Source of the DNA: Neisseria yangbaofengii | Lineage (GTDB): Bacteria; Pseudomonadota; Gammaproteobacteria; Burkholderiales; Neisseriaceae | Assembly (NCBI RefSeq): GCF_014898075.1 | Contig: NZ_CP062976.1 | Coordinates: forward strand, 2,480,001-2,544,000 | DNA: 64,000 nucleotides | Direction of reading: 5' to 3' | Shown here: in pieces, positions 8,202-17,400 of the stretch | Layout: each line of letters begins with the position of its first letter | Numbering within the stretch: the stretch's first letter is position 1 | Notes under the pieces: generated by a model | Told to the model about the DNA's origin: nothing | The model's input: only the letters and a program-made list of their open reading frames with translations | The model's database searches: none | Translations under genes and position numbers: made by a program

Positions 8202-8600
8202 ATGAATTTCTTAACGCGTTTCCAACCCATGCTCTTGTCGATTTTGCGCATCGCCGCTGCGTATATGTTTATGCTGCACGGCTCGGCCAAGCTGTTTGCC
8301 CTGCCGCACATTGAAATGTTTGACGGTTTGCAGATTTTCTCGATTTACGGCTTGGCCGGTATTTTAGAATTTGTTGGCGGGATTTTACTGTTGCTGGGTT
8401 TGTTTACCCGTCCGGTAGCGTTTATCCTGTCTGGCCAAATGGCGGCGGCCTATTTCATGGCGCACACTGAACCCAATGCCTTACTGCCTTTGTTGAACGG
8501 CGGCGAAGCGGCTGCTTTATTCAGCTTTATCTTTATCTACATCGCCGCAGCAGGCGGCGGCGCGTGGGCGTTGGATAACCGGTTTAAAAAATCTCATTGA
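8202..8600 (+). CDS. DoxX-family membrane protein
   Basis: A 132-residue protein with four hydrophobic segments and the DoxX/YphA pattern: an N-terminal LRIAAAYMFMLHGSAKL, then GLAGILEFVGGILLLLGL. DoxX-type proteins sit in the inner membrane and are linked to thiol and oxidative stress; their exact reaction is not settled. The gene is 22 bases before a nitroreductase gene in the same direction and probably shares its transcript. A weak AGAAG-like RBS precedes the ATG. Confidence 0.85.
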   Translation: MNFLTRFQPMLLSILRIAAAYMFMLHGSAKLFALPHIEMFDGLQIFSIYGLAGILEFVGGILLLLGLFTRPVAFILSGQMAAAYFMAHTEPNALLPLLNGGEAAALFSFIFIYIAAAGGGAWALDNRFKKSH

Positions 8601-8622
8601 GATATTGATATAAGGAATGAAA

Positions 8623-9228
8623 ATGGCTTATCAAGATTTACAGCAAGCGGCAGAAACCCGTCGTTCGATTTACGTATTGAACAAAAACCTGCCAATCGGT
8701 AACGACGAAGTCAACCAAATCATCGAGCATGCCGTGTTGCACACGCCGTCTTCGTTCAATTCGCAATCGACCCGCATTGTGGCGGTGTTTGGAGCGGAAC
8801 ATGAAAAAGTATGGGGCTTTGTAGAAGATGCTTTACGCCAAATCGTTCCGGCCGAAAAATTTGCACCAACTGAGCAGAAATTGAACGGCTTTAAAGCCGG
8901 TGCCGCGACAATTTTATTCTTTGAAGACCAAACCGTGGTGAAAGGTTTGCAAGAGCAATTCCCGTCTTACGCGGAAAACTTCCCGATTTGGGCGGAACAC
9001 ACCAACGCCATGCATCAATATGCAATTTGGACGACTCTGGCCGCGGCCGGCGTCGGTGCCAATCTGCAACACTACAATCCGCTGCCGGATGAGGCGGTTG
9101 CCAAGGAATACGATTTACCGGAAAGCTGGACGCTGCGGGCGCAAATGGTCATCGGCGGCATCGAAGCCTCGGCCGGTGAAAAAGAATTTGCACCGTTGGC
9201 AGAGCGTTTGAAAGTATTTGGTGCGTAA
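8623..9228 (+). CDS. Nitroreductase-family oxidoreductase
   Basis: A 201-residue FMN-binding nitroreductase-fold protein. The N-terminal RRSIYVLNKNLP and the HTPSSFNSQSTR segment are the usual FMN contacts. The family reduces nitro compounds or quinones with NAD(P)H. The ATG at 8623 is preferred over 8617 because AAGGA lies 6 bases before it; the earlier ATG touches the RBS. It forms an apparent operon with doxX, divergent from the LysR gene. A DUS hairpin follows. Confidence 0.88.
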   Translation: MAYQDLQQAAETRRSIYVLNKNLPIGNDEVNQIIEHAVLHTPSSFNSQSTRIVAVFGAEHEKVWGFVEDALRQIVPAEKFAPTEQKLNGFKAGAATILFFEDQTVVKGLQEQFPSYAENFPIWAEHTNAMHQYAIWTTLAAAGVGANLQHYNPLPDEAVAKEYDLPESWTLRAQMVIGGIEASAGEKEFAPLAERLKVFGA

Positions 9229-9256
9229 GTATTTTAAACAACGCAGAGCAATACAA

Positions 9257-9290
9257 AACATGCCGTCTGAAAGATTTCAGACGGCATGTT
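9257..9290. terminator. DUS terminator after nitroreductase gene
   Basis: A 16-bp perfect stem AACATGCCGTCTGAAA with its complement. The downstream arm abuts the IS relic. Confidence 0.8.
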
Positions 9291-9801
9291 TCTTATTAAC
9301 CGACAGCTCACCGAAAAAGGCTTAAAAGTAGAAAAGCCGCCGCCGTCATCCAAACCGCCGGCTGCAAACAACACCCGTACCGGCCAAGAAGGCCATATCG
9401 GCCAACTACATGTCGGCCCCGCCAACGAACACGAGTGCCGCCACTTCGACGGCATAACCGAATACACCGCCGTATATGCCGGCAAAGGCTGCGGCAGCAA
9501 AGCCAATCGGGAATGATTAAACAACAAAAAACTTTCAGACGGCATTATGCGTAAAGCCCGCCGTGGCCATCCCTTAACAGACGAAGACAAACAACGCAAC
9601 CGATACTTATCAAATACCCGTTATGCGGCGGAACAGGGTTTCGGTACATTGCACCGCAAGTTCCGCTGCCATAGGGCAACATATTCCGGCTTACGGAAAG
9701 CGAATGCGCAAAGTCATTTGAAAGCAATGTGTTTGAATTTGCCCGAAGCGGCAAACAAATTCAGCCTCATTGCGCCTGCCGCCGAAAAGGGGAGTACCTA
9801 A
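9286..9801 (+). pseudogene. IS1106/IS5-type transposase relic
   Basis: The frame reads INRQLTEKGLKVEK, later LHVGPANEHECRH, then a stop at 9514-9516, then in the same frame DGIMRKA, HPLTDEDKQRNRYLSNTRY, GTLHRKF and AQSHLKAMCLNL. These match the C-terminal half of the neisserial IS1106/IS5-like transposase as I remember it. The N-terminal half and part of the catalytic core are missing, and a stretch after residue 17 is scrambled. The position of LQDGIM in the active protein now reads LSDGIM, and this creates an uptake sequence (9533-9545). Confidence 0.8.
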
Positions 9802-9865
9802 GAAATCGGGCGCTTGGGAGGTGAGATTTTGGGGAATTTAGGGAAATATTGTGTGTTTGGAGGGA

Positions 9866-9901
9866 AATAAAGGTTACTTGATAACTCAAGTAACCTTTAT
9901 T
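9866..9901. terminator. Strong bidirectional hairpin terminator
   Basis: A perfect 15-bp stem AATAAAGGTTACTTG (9866-9880) with its complement (9887-9901) and a 6-base loop. It is not built from uptake sequences. It could end the minus-strand NUDIX transcript or transcripts through the IS relic. Confidence 0.7.
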
Positions 9902-9929
9902 GTTTGGGAAAGGGAGTTTTGTACAGGTC

Positions 9930-9995
9930 TCAGGCTGGGAGAGAGCTTTGTAAAATCCTAGATTTGAGTACAGTTTGAAGTAAGAACAAGCAAAG
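9930..9995 (+). repeat. Partial copy of a dispersed repeat
   Basis: AGGTCTC is followed by GAGAGCTTTGTAAAATCC and GATTTGAGTACAGTTTGAAGT. This matches the first half of the repeat at 12363-12445 and again starts with an IS1106-like end. Confidence 0.45.
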
Positions 9996-10111
9996 AAAAG
10001 CGCAGATATACTGCAGATAGGCGGGCTTTCGAGCAGTGCATACCAGAAAAATATGTCAAAGATAATGGGCTTACTAAGGATTTTGGCCTAATCTCTGTCT
10101 CCAATACCGCA

Positions 10112-10993
10112 TTATCCATTGGTTTTGATTGATTTGAGCCATTTTGATAATGCATGCTTCGGGTCAATTAAGCCATGGCGGTCAAACGCATCCAAAATCA
10201 CCAGTTGCGCATCGCTCATCATGACATCATTCAACATCGCCTCTATAACCTGATTAATCGTCATTAATTCAAATCCGGCCACTTCACCGTCTTGATTTTC
10301 AGGAACGACATCGCTGGATAATACGGCGTCGAAGATATGGAGAATTTCATTATGCAAACCACGGGAAACGGGGCGCAGGCTGTGTAACTGGTTTTGCAGG
10401 CTTAGATGTTGCAGATGATGAGGCGATAATCCTGCTTCTTCTTCGCTTTCGCGCAGTATGGTTACAGTAATATCTTCACCACACGATACGCCGCCGCCGA
10501 CCAAATTATCCAGTTTATTCGGATCAACAGCTTTATGTGCGCTTCTACGGCCAATCCACAGTTGCCATTCGCCGTCTTTGAAGGTGAAACCATTTAGATG
10601 CACTGCTTTGCTCATTAAGCCTAAGGGGCGGAAAGCTGCACGTTCGAGTGGGAATAGGATGTTGTCTTGATGGAAAACATCAAAACGCTCATCACGCCAG
10701 CCATGTAATATGCCCAGTTGTTTCCAGTCATGCGCCATGTGTTGGAGCGCATCGCCAAGGCTCAGCCAGCTATCTGCGCGCAAATGCAGGCCGTCTGAAC
10801 GCATTTCCCATTCGCCTTGCCAATCTTTTTCAATTTGCGCTTGCCATTGCCCGTTCAGACGGCCTAAGGGTAAACCGTTCAGCCATAAAGTCTGCCATGA
10901 GCCATGCAAACCGTAATTCGCTTGCGCCCATTGCCACAATTTATCTTGGATTGTCTCGTCCAAAACATGAGAAAACCGAGGAACTGCAGACAT
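10112..10993 (-). CDS. NUDIX hydrolase with DUF4743-type N-terminus
   Basis: A 293-residue protein. The Nudix box is complete at about residues 167-189: GG...E173, then RESEEEAGL with Arg181, Glu182, Glu185 and Glu186. The N-terminal 120 residues, Trp-rich, correspond to the domain often found before Nudix domains in fungal and plant thiamine-pyrophosphate-related hydrolases (DUF4743). The substrate is a nucleoside-diphosphate-linked compound; damaged thiamine diphosphate is a possibility by family analogy only. The gene stands alone, with two single uptake sequences in its 5' half. Confidence 0.85.
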   Translation of the reverse strand: MSAVPRFSHVLDETIQDKLWQWAQANYGLHGSWQTLWLNGLPLGRLNGQWQAQIEKDWQGEWEMRSDGLHLRADSWLSLGDALQHMAHDWKQLGILHGWRDERFDVFHQDNILFPLERAAFRPLGLMSKAVHLNGFTFKDGEWQLWIGRRSAHKAVDPNKLDNLVGGGVSCGEDITVTILRESEEEAGLSPHHLQHLSLQNQLHSLRPVSRGLHNEILHIFDAVLSSDVVPENQDGEVAGFELMTINQVIEAMLNDVMMSDAQLVILDAFDRHGLIDPKHALSKWLKSIKTNG

Positions 10994-11189
10994 ATTGTTT
11001 TACCTTACTATCATTTGTGTTTTAGATTGTAGCGGGTTTGTCCTGATTTGCAACTACCACATTCCCAAGCGCCATCTATGCCGATACGCGGTGATGGTGC
11101 AAAACATGTTAATATTGTTGCAACATCATTTCAGACGGCCTTTTCAATCATCGGCCGTGTGTTTTTAACTTTATTTCATTTGGTATTAC

Positions 11190-11798
11190 ATGAAAAACAT
11201 CGGACTTTTCGGCGGCACGTTTGATCCCATTCACAACGGTCATCTGCATATCGCCAAAGCATTTGCCGACCAAATCGGCTTGGATACCGTCATTTTTTTG
11301 CCTGCAGGCGACCCTTACCACAAACCGCAAAACACACAAACACCGGCTAAACACCGTTTCATCATGACAGAATTGGCCATTGCTGACGAGCCGCGCTTTG
11401 CCGTCAGTGATTGCGATATGGTGCGTGAAGGCGCCACTTATACCTTTGATACCGTGCAGATTTTCCGTCAGCAATTTCCGGCAGCCAAACTATGGTGGCT
11501 GTTGGGCAGTGACAGCCTGATGAAGCTGCACACATGGAAAAAATGGCAAACCTTGGTACAGCAGGTCAACATTGCCGTGGCCATGCGCGAAAGTGATAGC
11601 TTGAGCCAAACGCCACGCGACTTGCACGCATGGCTGGGCGAAGCCTTGCAAAACGGCAGCGTGCGCATTTTGCAGGTGCCGCTGTACAACATCAGTTCCA
11701 CCCAAATTCGTGCCGCCTTGGAAAATAAAACCCTTTCGGACGGCCTGATTCCGTCATCAGTTGCGCATTATATCCGGCAGCAGGGTTTATACCGCTAA
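11190..11798 (+). CDS. nadD: Nicotinate-nucleotide adenylyltransferase NadD
   Basis: A 202-residue cytoplasmic enzyme that joins nicotinate mononucleotide and ATP to give deamido-NAD in NAD synthesis. The nucleotidyl-transferase motif GGTFDPIHNGH is at residues 8-18, and the C-terminal ISSTQIR motif is present. The length is normal. The RBS is weak. It is followed by rsfS and rlmH, the usual bacterial order, though the 124-base gap holds a DUS and could carry its own promoter. Confidence 0.95.
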   Translation: MKNIGLFGGTFDPIHNGHLHIAKAFADQIGLDTVIFLPAGDPYHKPQNTQTPAKHRFIMTELAIADEPRFAVSDCDMVREGATYTFDTVQIFRQQFPAAKLWWLLGSDSLMKLHTWKKWQTLVQQVNIAVAMRESDSLSQTPRDLHAWLGEALQNGSVRILQVPLYNISSTQIRAALENKTLSDGLIPSSVAHYIRQQGLYR

Positions 11799-11922
11799 GT
11801 AAAAATACCATTGTCCAGCCTCAGGCCGTCTGAACAAGCCCTTGATAAAATACTGCAAAAAATAGCTTAAATTCAGCCGGATAAGCTATAATGCCGTCTG
11901 AAAAACGCAACTTAGGAATAAA

Positions 11923-12309
11923 ATGAACGAACAAGAATTACTCGACTTACAAAAAATGGTCGAAATCGCAGTAAACGCGTTGGAAGACGTGAAAGCCAAA
12001 GACATTTCTGTATTGGAAACCCAAGAAAAAACCTCGCTGTTTGCCCGCATGATTGTGGCTACCGGCGACAGTACCCGCCAAGTCAAAGCCTTGGCCAACA
12101 ATGTGGCGGTTGATTTGAAAGAAGCCGGCTTCGAAATTTTGAGCCAAGAAGGTGATACCGGCGAGTGGACGCTGGTGGATGCCGGTGATTTGGTAGTACA
12201 CGTTATGTTGCCGGCCGTGCGTGATTATTACGACATCGATACCCTGTGGGGCGGAGAGAAACCTGCTTTCGAAGCCGGTATGCAAAAACCTTGGCATGCG
12301 GCCGATTAA
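11923..12309 (+). CDS. rsfS: Ribosomal silencing factor RsfS
   Basis: A 128-residue protein of the Iojap/RsfS family. It binds ribosomal protein uL14 on the 50S subunit and blocks subunit joining when nutrients are low. Visible family features are KAKDISVLE, the central FARMIVATGDSTRQVKALA and GEWTLVDAGDLVVHVM, followed by RDYYDIDTLWG. AGGAATAAA precedes the ATG. It lies between nadD and rlmH. Confidence 0.95.
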   Translation: MNEQELLDLQKMVEIAVNALEDVKAKDISVLETQEKTSLFARMIVATGDSTRQVKALANNVAVDLKEAGFEILSQEGDTGEWTLVDAGDLVVHVMLPAVRDYYDIDTLWGGEKPAFEAGMQKPWHAAD

Positions 12310-12334
12310 GCCTTAAACCTGATTTCATTTGAAT

Positions 12335-12366
12335 CAGGCCGTCTGAATACGCTTTCAGACGGCCTG
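12335..12366. terminator. DUS terminator after rsfS
   Basis: Arms 12335-12347 and 12354-12366 (CAGGCCGTCTGAA and complement). Confidence 0.7.
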
Positions 12367-12445
12367 AGACTTTGCAAAACCCGGATTTGCGTGCCGTTTG
12401 AAGTGAGGGCGGCGCATAATGAAGAAATGTGCCAAAGGTAGGATT
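12363..12445 (+). repeat. Dispersed intergenic repeat, copy in rsfS-rlmH gap
   Basis: It begins at the uptake sequence and reads GAGACTTTGCAAAACCC, CGGATTTGCGTGCCGTT, then GCGCATAATGAAGAAATGTG CCAAAG. A second copy in opposite orientation lies at 49405-49505, and a partial copy at 9930. Confidence 0.6.
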
Positions 12446-12490
12446 GCGCAAAAATTTCAGCCTGTATTTTCTCATGGATAGATAGCAGAC

Positions 12491-12961
12491 ATGAACATTA
12501 CCGTTTTAGCCGTCGGCAACAAAATGCCCAAATGGGTCGATGAAGCCGTTAACGAATACGCCAAACGCTTCGGCCGCGAAGTAAATTACACCTTAAAAGA
12601 GATTAAACCTGAAAAACGCGGCGCCGGCGTGAATGCCGCACAGGGCATGGCAGCGGAAGAAAAACGCATACTTGAAGCCATTCCGCAAGGGGCATTTCTG
12701 GTGGTGTTGGATGAGCGCGGCAAAGCGCCGACTTCGGTCGAATTAGCTGGATACCTAAAAACATGGCAGCAAAACGGCGAACATGTCTGCTTTGTGATTG
12801 GCGGTGCCGACGGCATGACCGGCCACCTCAAACAGCAAGCACGCCTGATGATGCGCCTGTCCAGCCTGACCATGCCGCACGGTATGGTACGCATATTGTT
12901 GACCGAGCAGCTTTACCGCGCCGTTTCCATCTTAAATAATCACCCTTATCATCGTGAATAA
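12491..12961 (+). CDS. rlmH: 23S rRNA pseudouridine(1915) N3-methyltransferase RlmH
   Basis: A 156-residue SPOUT-class methyltransferase, one residue longer than the E. coli protein. It methylates pseudouridine 1915 of 23S rRNA in the assembled ribosome using S-adenosylmethionine. Visible are the N-terminal AVGNKMPKWV, the knot segment FVIGGADGMT and the C-terminal LLTEQLYRAVSILNNHPYHRE end (shown to mark residues 136-156). It follows rsfS, as in most bacteria. Confidence 0.96.
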   Translation: MNITVLAVGNKMPKWVDEAVNEYAKRFGREVNYTLKEIKPEKRGAGVNAAQGMAAEEKRILEAIPQGAFLVVLDERGKAPTSVELAGYLKTWQQNGEHVCFVIGGADGMTGHLKQQARLMMRLSSLTMPHGMVRILLTEQLYRAVSILNNHPYHRE

Positions 12962-12978
12962 ATACCGATTTTTTGTGA

Positions 12979-13020
12979 AAAACCAAAGGGCCGTCTGAAT
13001 TTCAGACGGCCCTTTGGTTT
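12979..13020. terminator. DUS terminator after rlmH
   Basis: A 19-bp stem (12981-12999 with 13001-13019) that includes AAAGGG beyond the uptake sequence. Confidence 0.85.
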
Positions 13021-13130
13021 GGAAGATTATGTTAATAAATATAAAACTATATCAATTGCTTGATTTTGAAAATATTTCTGATACATTTTCATTACAAAGC
13101 AAATAAACAAAATTCAAAAGGAACACAATC

Positions 13131-13640
13131 ATGAATAAGACCTTGTTGGCAATGGGCACGCTGGCAGCATTGCTGTTGGGCGCGTGCGGCGGCCAAAACG
13201 AAACCAAACCCGCTGAATCAGCACCGGTACCTGCGACTACTTCGGAAGCACCTGCCGGCAGCGCTAAAGCAGCGGTCGAAGAGCGCGAACGTTTGATGGA
13301 CATCTTTAAAGAATCTGCCGGTACCATGGGCAAAATGATTAAGGGAGAAACCGCTTATGATGCTGCGGCATTCCAAGCGGCTGCCGACACCTTGGCGGAA
13401 AGTGCCGATAAACCTTGGGTGCATTACACCGAAGAGAGCGCCAAAGAAGAATCCGATGCCAAACCTGAAGTGTGGAGCAAACCGGATCAATTTAAGCAGG
13501 AAGCCGACAAATTCATCGCCGCTGCGGCTGCTTTGAAAACTGCCGCTGCCGAGGGTAATTTGGAGGCAGTGAAAAGACCGTTTGGCGACGTAGGCCAAAG
13601 CTGTAAATCTTGCCACGATTCTTTCCGAGTAAACGATTAA
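13131..13640 (+). CDS. cycP: Cytochrome c' lipoprotein
   Basis: A 169-residue class II cytochrome c. A lipobox LLGAC places Cys19 as the lipidated residue, so it is anchored on the periplasmic side of the membrane. The haem site CKSCH is at residues 158-162, near the C-terminus as in cytochrome c'. The family binds NO, and in Neisseria it protects against it. The spacer after Cys19 is Ala/Pro/Glu-rich. AAAGGA lies 8 bases upstream of the ATG. It is a single gene between two DUS terminators. Confidence 0.9.
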   Translation: MNKTLLAMGTLAALLLGACGGQNETKPAESAPVPATTSEAPAGSAKAAVEERERLMDIFKESAGTMGKMIKGETAYDAAAFQAAADTLAESADKPWVHYTEESAKEESDAKPEVWSKPDQFKQEADKFIAAAAALKTAAAEGNLEAVKRPFGDVGQSCKSCHDSFRVND

Positions 13641-13658
13641 TCGCTTAAAAACCGCACA

Positions 13659-13705
13659 AAAAGGCCGTCTGAAACGAAGCCTCAAGCTGTTTCAGACGGC
13701 CTTTT
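13659..13705. terminator. DUS terminator after the cytochrome gene
   Basis: A 17-bp stem AAAAGGCCGTCTGAAAC (13659-13675) with its complement (13689-13705), followed by a T-run within the stem end. Confidence 0.85.
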
Positions 13706-14097
13706 ACATGTGCAGCCCCCATCATGAATGATGAAAATAAGATAAGGCTAATGAAGAATATTTCTAGTGTTTTGATTTTTAAACACCTTAAAGGCCGTCT
13801 GAACGTATTAATCGGAATGGATTTGCTTAGTTTGAGATTTAATTTCTATATTGATGAATCATGTGAGCTATTGAGTGTTAAAAATTTCATTATTAATTAT
13901 GGTTTCTATGCTTAAAATTCATTTATAATCATTTGAGATTTGATAATGTGCTGAATTTTGACATCTTTAAATAGATGTGAAAACCAGTCCAAATAGCCTT
14001 TAATAATTTTATCTACATGATTTAATTGATAAGAATTGATTTTATTTTATCAATTAGCTTTAATCTATGATTACCCATAGCTAGGAAGCACAAAATA
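13706..14097. other. AT-rich gap without a convincing gene
   Basis: About 390 bases of low GC content. A 63-codon open frame (13724-13915) crosses a DUS and has poor coding character, so I do not call it. Nothing else was recognised. Confidence 0.5.
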
Positions 14098-14130
14098 AAA
14101 AATCCCTTAGTTTACACTAAGGGATTTTTA
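14098..14130 (-). terminator. Terminator of the tRNA gene
   Basis: Stem AAATCCCTTAG with CTAAGGGATTT and a 6-base loop, followed on the minus strand by a run of T. Confidence 0.85.
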
Positions 14131-14135
14131 AAATC

Positions 14136-14212
<77 letters not shown>

Positions 14213-14309
14213 TCTGAATTTGTAACTATACGGGAATAGGGCGGAAGTGTCAAGCGTTTTTGCTAAAAAATATTCTGGATCATGTCGGCAAGTATGATTT
14301 TGTGCAAAC

Positions 14310-14392
14310 AGGCCGTCTGAAAGACGGCAAAACGATGGAGACAAATTGCTCGGTTTGTTTGCGCTTGTCCGCCTTTTTCAGACGGCCTTTTG
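14310..14392. repeat. Widely spaced inverted DUS pair upstream of hrpA
   Basis: AGGCCGTCTGAAA near 14310 and TTTCAGACGGCCT near 14378 face each other about 55 bases apart. The loop is long for a terminator. Confidence 0.4.
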
Positions 14393-14435
14393 CTATAATC
14401 AGGCTTTATTTTCTATGAAATAAGCCGAACGCTAC

Positions 14436-17400
14436 ATGTATCAAGCCACGTTTCAATTCGATTTGTCCCAAACCCTTTCCAAAGACCGCCATTTCCTGTG
14501 CCAAGCCTTGAACAATCCCAAGCGTTTTGGCGGTAAAGAGGCGGTGCAGCAAAAATACCAACAATCGCATCAACGTTTTCTCAACCGACAAGCCAAGCTG
14601 CCGAAGCCGGAATATGCAGGAAATCTGCCGGTGCATGAGCGTTTGGACGACATCAAAACCGCCATTCAAAACCATCAGGTCACCATTATTTGCGGTGAAA
14701 CCGGTTCCGGCAAAACTACGCAGTTGCCGAAAATCTGCTTGGATCTGGGGCGCGGCACGGCAGGTTTAATCGGTCATACCCAGCCGCGCCGTTTGGCTGC
14801 GCGTTCGGTAGCAGAGCGTATTGCCGAAGAATTGGGCGGCCCGGTTGGCGAAACCGTCGGCTACAAAGTGCGTTTCAACGACAACACCTCGCGCGATGCC
14901 TATGTGAAGCTGATGACCGACGGCATTTTGCTGGCCGAAACCCAAACCGACCGTTTTCTTACCGCTTACGACACCATCATCATCGACGAAGCGCACGAAC
15001 GCAGCCTGAATATCGATTTTCTGCTGGGCTACCTGAAACAACTGTTGCCGCGCCGCCCCGATTTGAAAGTCATCATCACCTCGGCCACGATTGATGCCGA
15101 ACGTTTTTCCAAGCACTTTAACGGTGCGCCGGTGTTAGAAGTAAGCGGCCGCACTTTTCCTGTAGAAATCCTTTACCGTCCGTTGCACCAAGCCGATGAA
15201 GACGAAGCCGAAATCGAGCTGACCGATGCCATTGTCGATGCCGCCGATGAATTGGCGCGTTACGGCGAAGGCGATATTTTGGTGTTTTTGCCGGGTGAAC
15301 GCGAAATCCGCGAAGCCGCCGAAGCCCTGCGTAAATCGCCGTTGCGCTGCAGTGATGAAATCCTGCCGCTGTTCGCTCGTTTGTCGAACGCCGAACAGCA
15401 CAAAATCTTTCATCCAAACGGCACCAAACGCCGCATCGTATTGGCCACCAACGTCGCCGAAACTTCGCTTACCGTGCAGGGCATTAAATATGTCATCGAT
15501 ACCGGTTTGGCGCGTGTGAAACGCTATTCCGCGCGAGCCAAAGTCGAGCAGTTGCACGTGGAAAAAATCTCGCAAGCGGCGGCGCGTCAGCGTTCCGGCC
15601 GCTGCGGCCGTGTATCCTCCGGTGTGTGTATCCGATTGTATTCAGAAGAAGATTTCAACCAACGCCCCGCATTTACCGATCCCGAAATCATCCGCAGCAA
15701 TCTGGCAGCGGTGATTTTGCGCATGGCCGCGCTGAAGCTGGGTGATGTGGCCGCGTTCCCGTTTCTCGAAGCGCCCGACCAGCGGTATATCAATGATGGA
15801 TTTCAGGTGTTGTTGGAATTGGGGGCCGTCAACGGGCAAAACGAACTGACCAAACTTGGCGAACAAATGGCGCGGCTGCCCATTGACCCGAAAATCAGCC
15901 GTATGCTGTTGGCGGCAAAAAAACACGATTGCGTGCAGGAAATGCTGGTTATTGTGTCGGCCTTGTCGATTCAAGACCCGCGCGAGCGGCCGCTTGAGGC
16001 GCGCGAAGCCGCTGCCAAGGCGCATGAGCGGTTTACTGACAAGCAATCTGATTTTCTGGCATATCTCAATATTTGGGACAGCTTTCAGCGTGAGCGGGAC
16101 AAAGGTTTGTCCAACAAACAGTTGGTGCAATGGTGCCGACAATATTTCCTGTCGCACCTGCGCATGCGCGAATGGCGCGAATTGCACAAACAACTGGCCG
16201 AAATCGCCATCGAAATGGGCTTAACCGATAAAGAACGTGCGTTCAGACGGCCTCCGGCACAAACGCATTTAAGGCCGTCTGAAAACAAAGCCGACCAAGA
16301 TTTATCGGCACAATTCAAACAAAAACAATTGGATAAAAAAGACCATCGCGCCAAAATCCGTGCGCAAAAAGAAGCCGGCTACGAGCAAATCCACCGTGCC
16401 TTGCTTACCGGCCTGATTGCCAATGTCGGCATGAAGTCGCCCGACGGGCATGATTACACCGGCGCGCGCGGCAGCCATTTTCATCTGTTCCCCGCGTCGG
16501 CTTTGTTCAAAAGTAAACCGAAATGGGTGATGGCCGCCGAGCTTACCGAAACTACGCGCCTGTATGCGCGCGATGTGGCGGAAATCAAGCCTGAGTGGAT
16601 TGAGCAGGAAGCGCCGCACTTGGTACGTTACCATTATTTCGAGCCGCATTGGGAACAAAAGCGCGGCGAAGTGGTGGCCGGCGAGCGTGTGACATTGTAT
16701 GGCCTGACCGTATTGCCGCGCCGTCCGATAGCCTACGGCAAAGTTGCGCCCGAAGAAGCGCGCGAAATCTTTATTCGCGGCGCGCTGGTGGCACAGGAAA
16801 CCGATTTGAAGGCGGATTTTTTCGTCCGCAATAAAAAACTGATTCGCGAAGTGGCTGAACTGGAGCACAAATCGCGCAAGCAGGATGTGTTGGTGGATGA
16901 TGAAGTATTGTTTGAGTTTTACAATCAGCGTTTGCCTGAAATGTATGTGCCGTCTGAAAACCTGCCATTACAAAACACGGCGGAAAAGGCGGGTTCACAC
17001 CCATCCCGCTCAAGGCCGTCTGAAAAGGCTAAACCGCTTGCCGACATCCGTACGTTCCAAACATGGCTCAAAGCCGCTGAAGCCACCGAGCCCAAGCTGC
17101 TTTTTCTCAGTCGCGACGATTTGATGCAACACGCTGCGGCACACATTACCGAAGAGCAGTTTCCCAAATTCTGGAAAACCGCCGACGGTAAATTCAAGCT
17201 GGCGTACCGTTTTGAGCCAAATCATCCGCTTGACGGCGTAACCATGACCGTGCCGCTGACCGTGCTCAATCGTCTAAATGCGGCCGAACTGGAATGGCTG
17301 GTGCCGGGCATGTTGCGCGAAAAACTGCAGCTGCTGATTAAAGCCTTGCCGAAACAAATCCGCCGCATCTGCGTGCCGGTGCCCGAATTTGTGACCAAGT

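Noticed and set aside
9286-9516. Independent small protein gene
   Set aside because: Its sequence aligns with an internal part of the IS1106-like transposase, so it is part of a relic.
13724-13915. 63-codon frame after the cytochrome gene
   Set aside because: It has no RBS, crosses an uptake sequence and has random-like composition.
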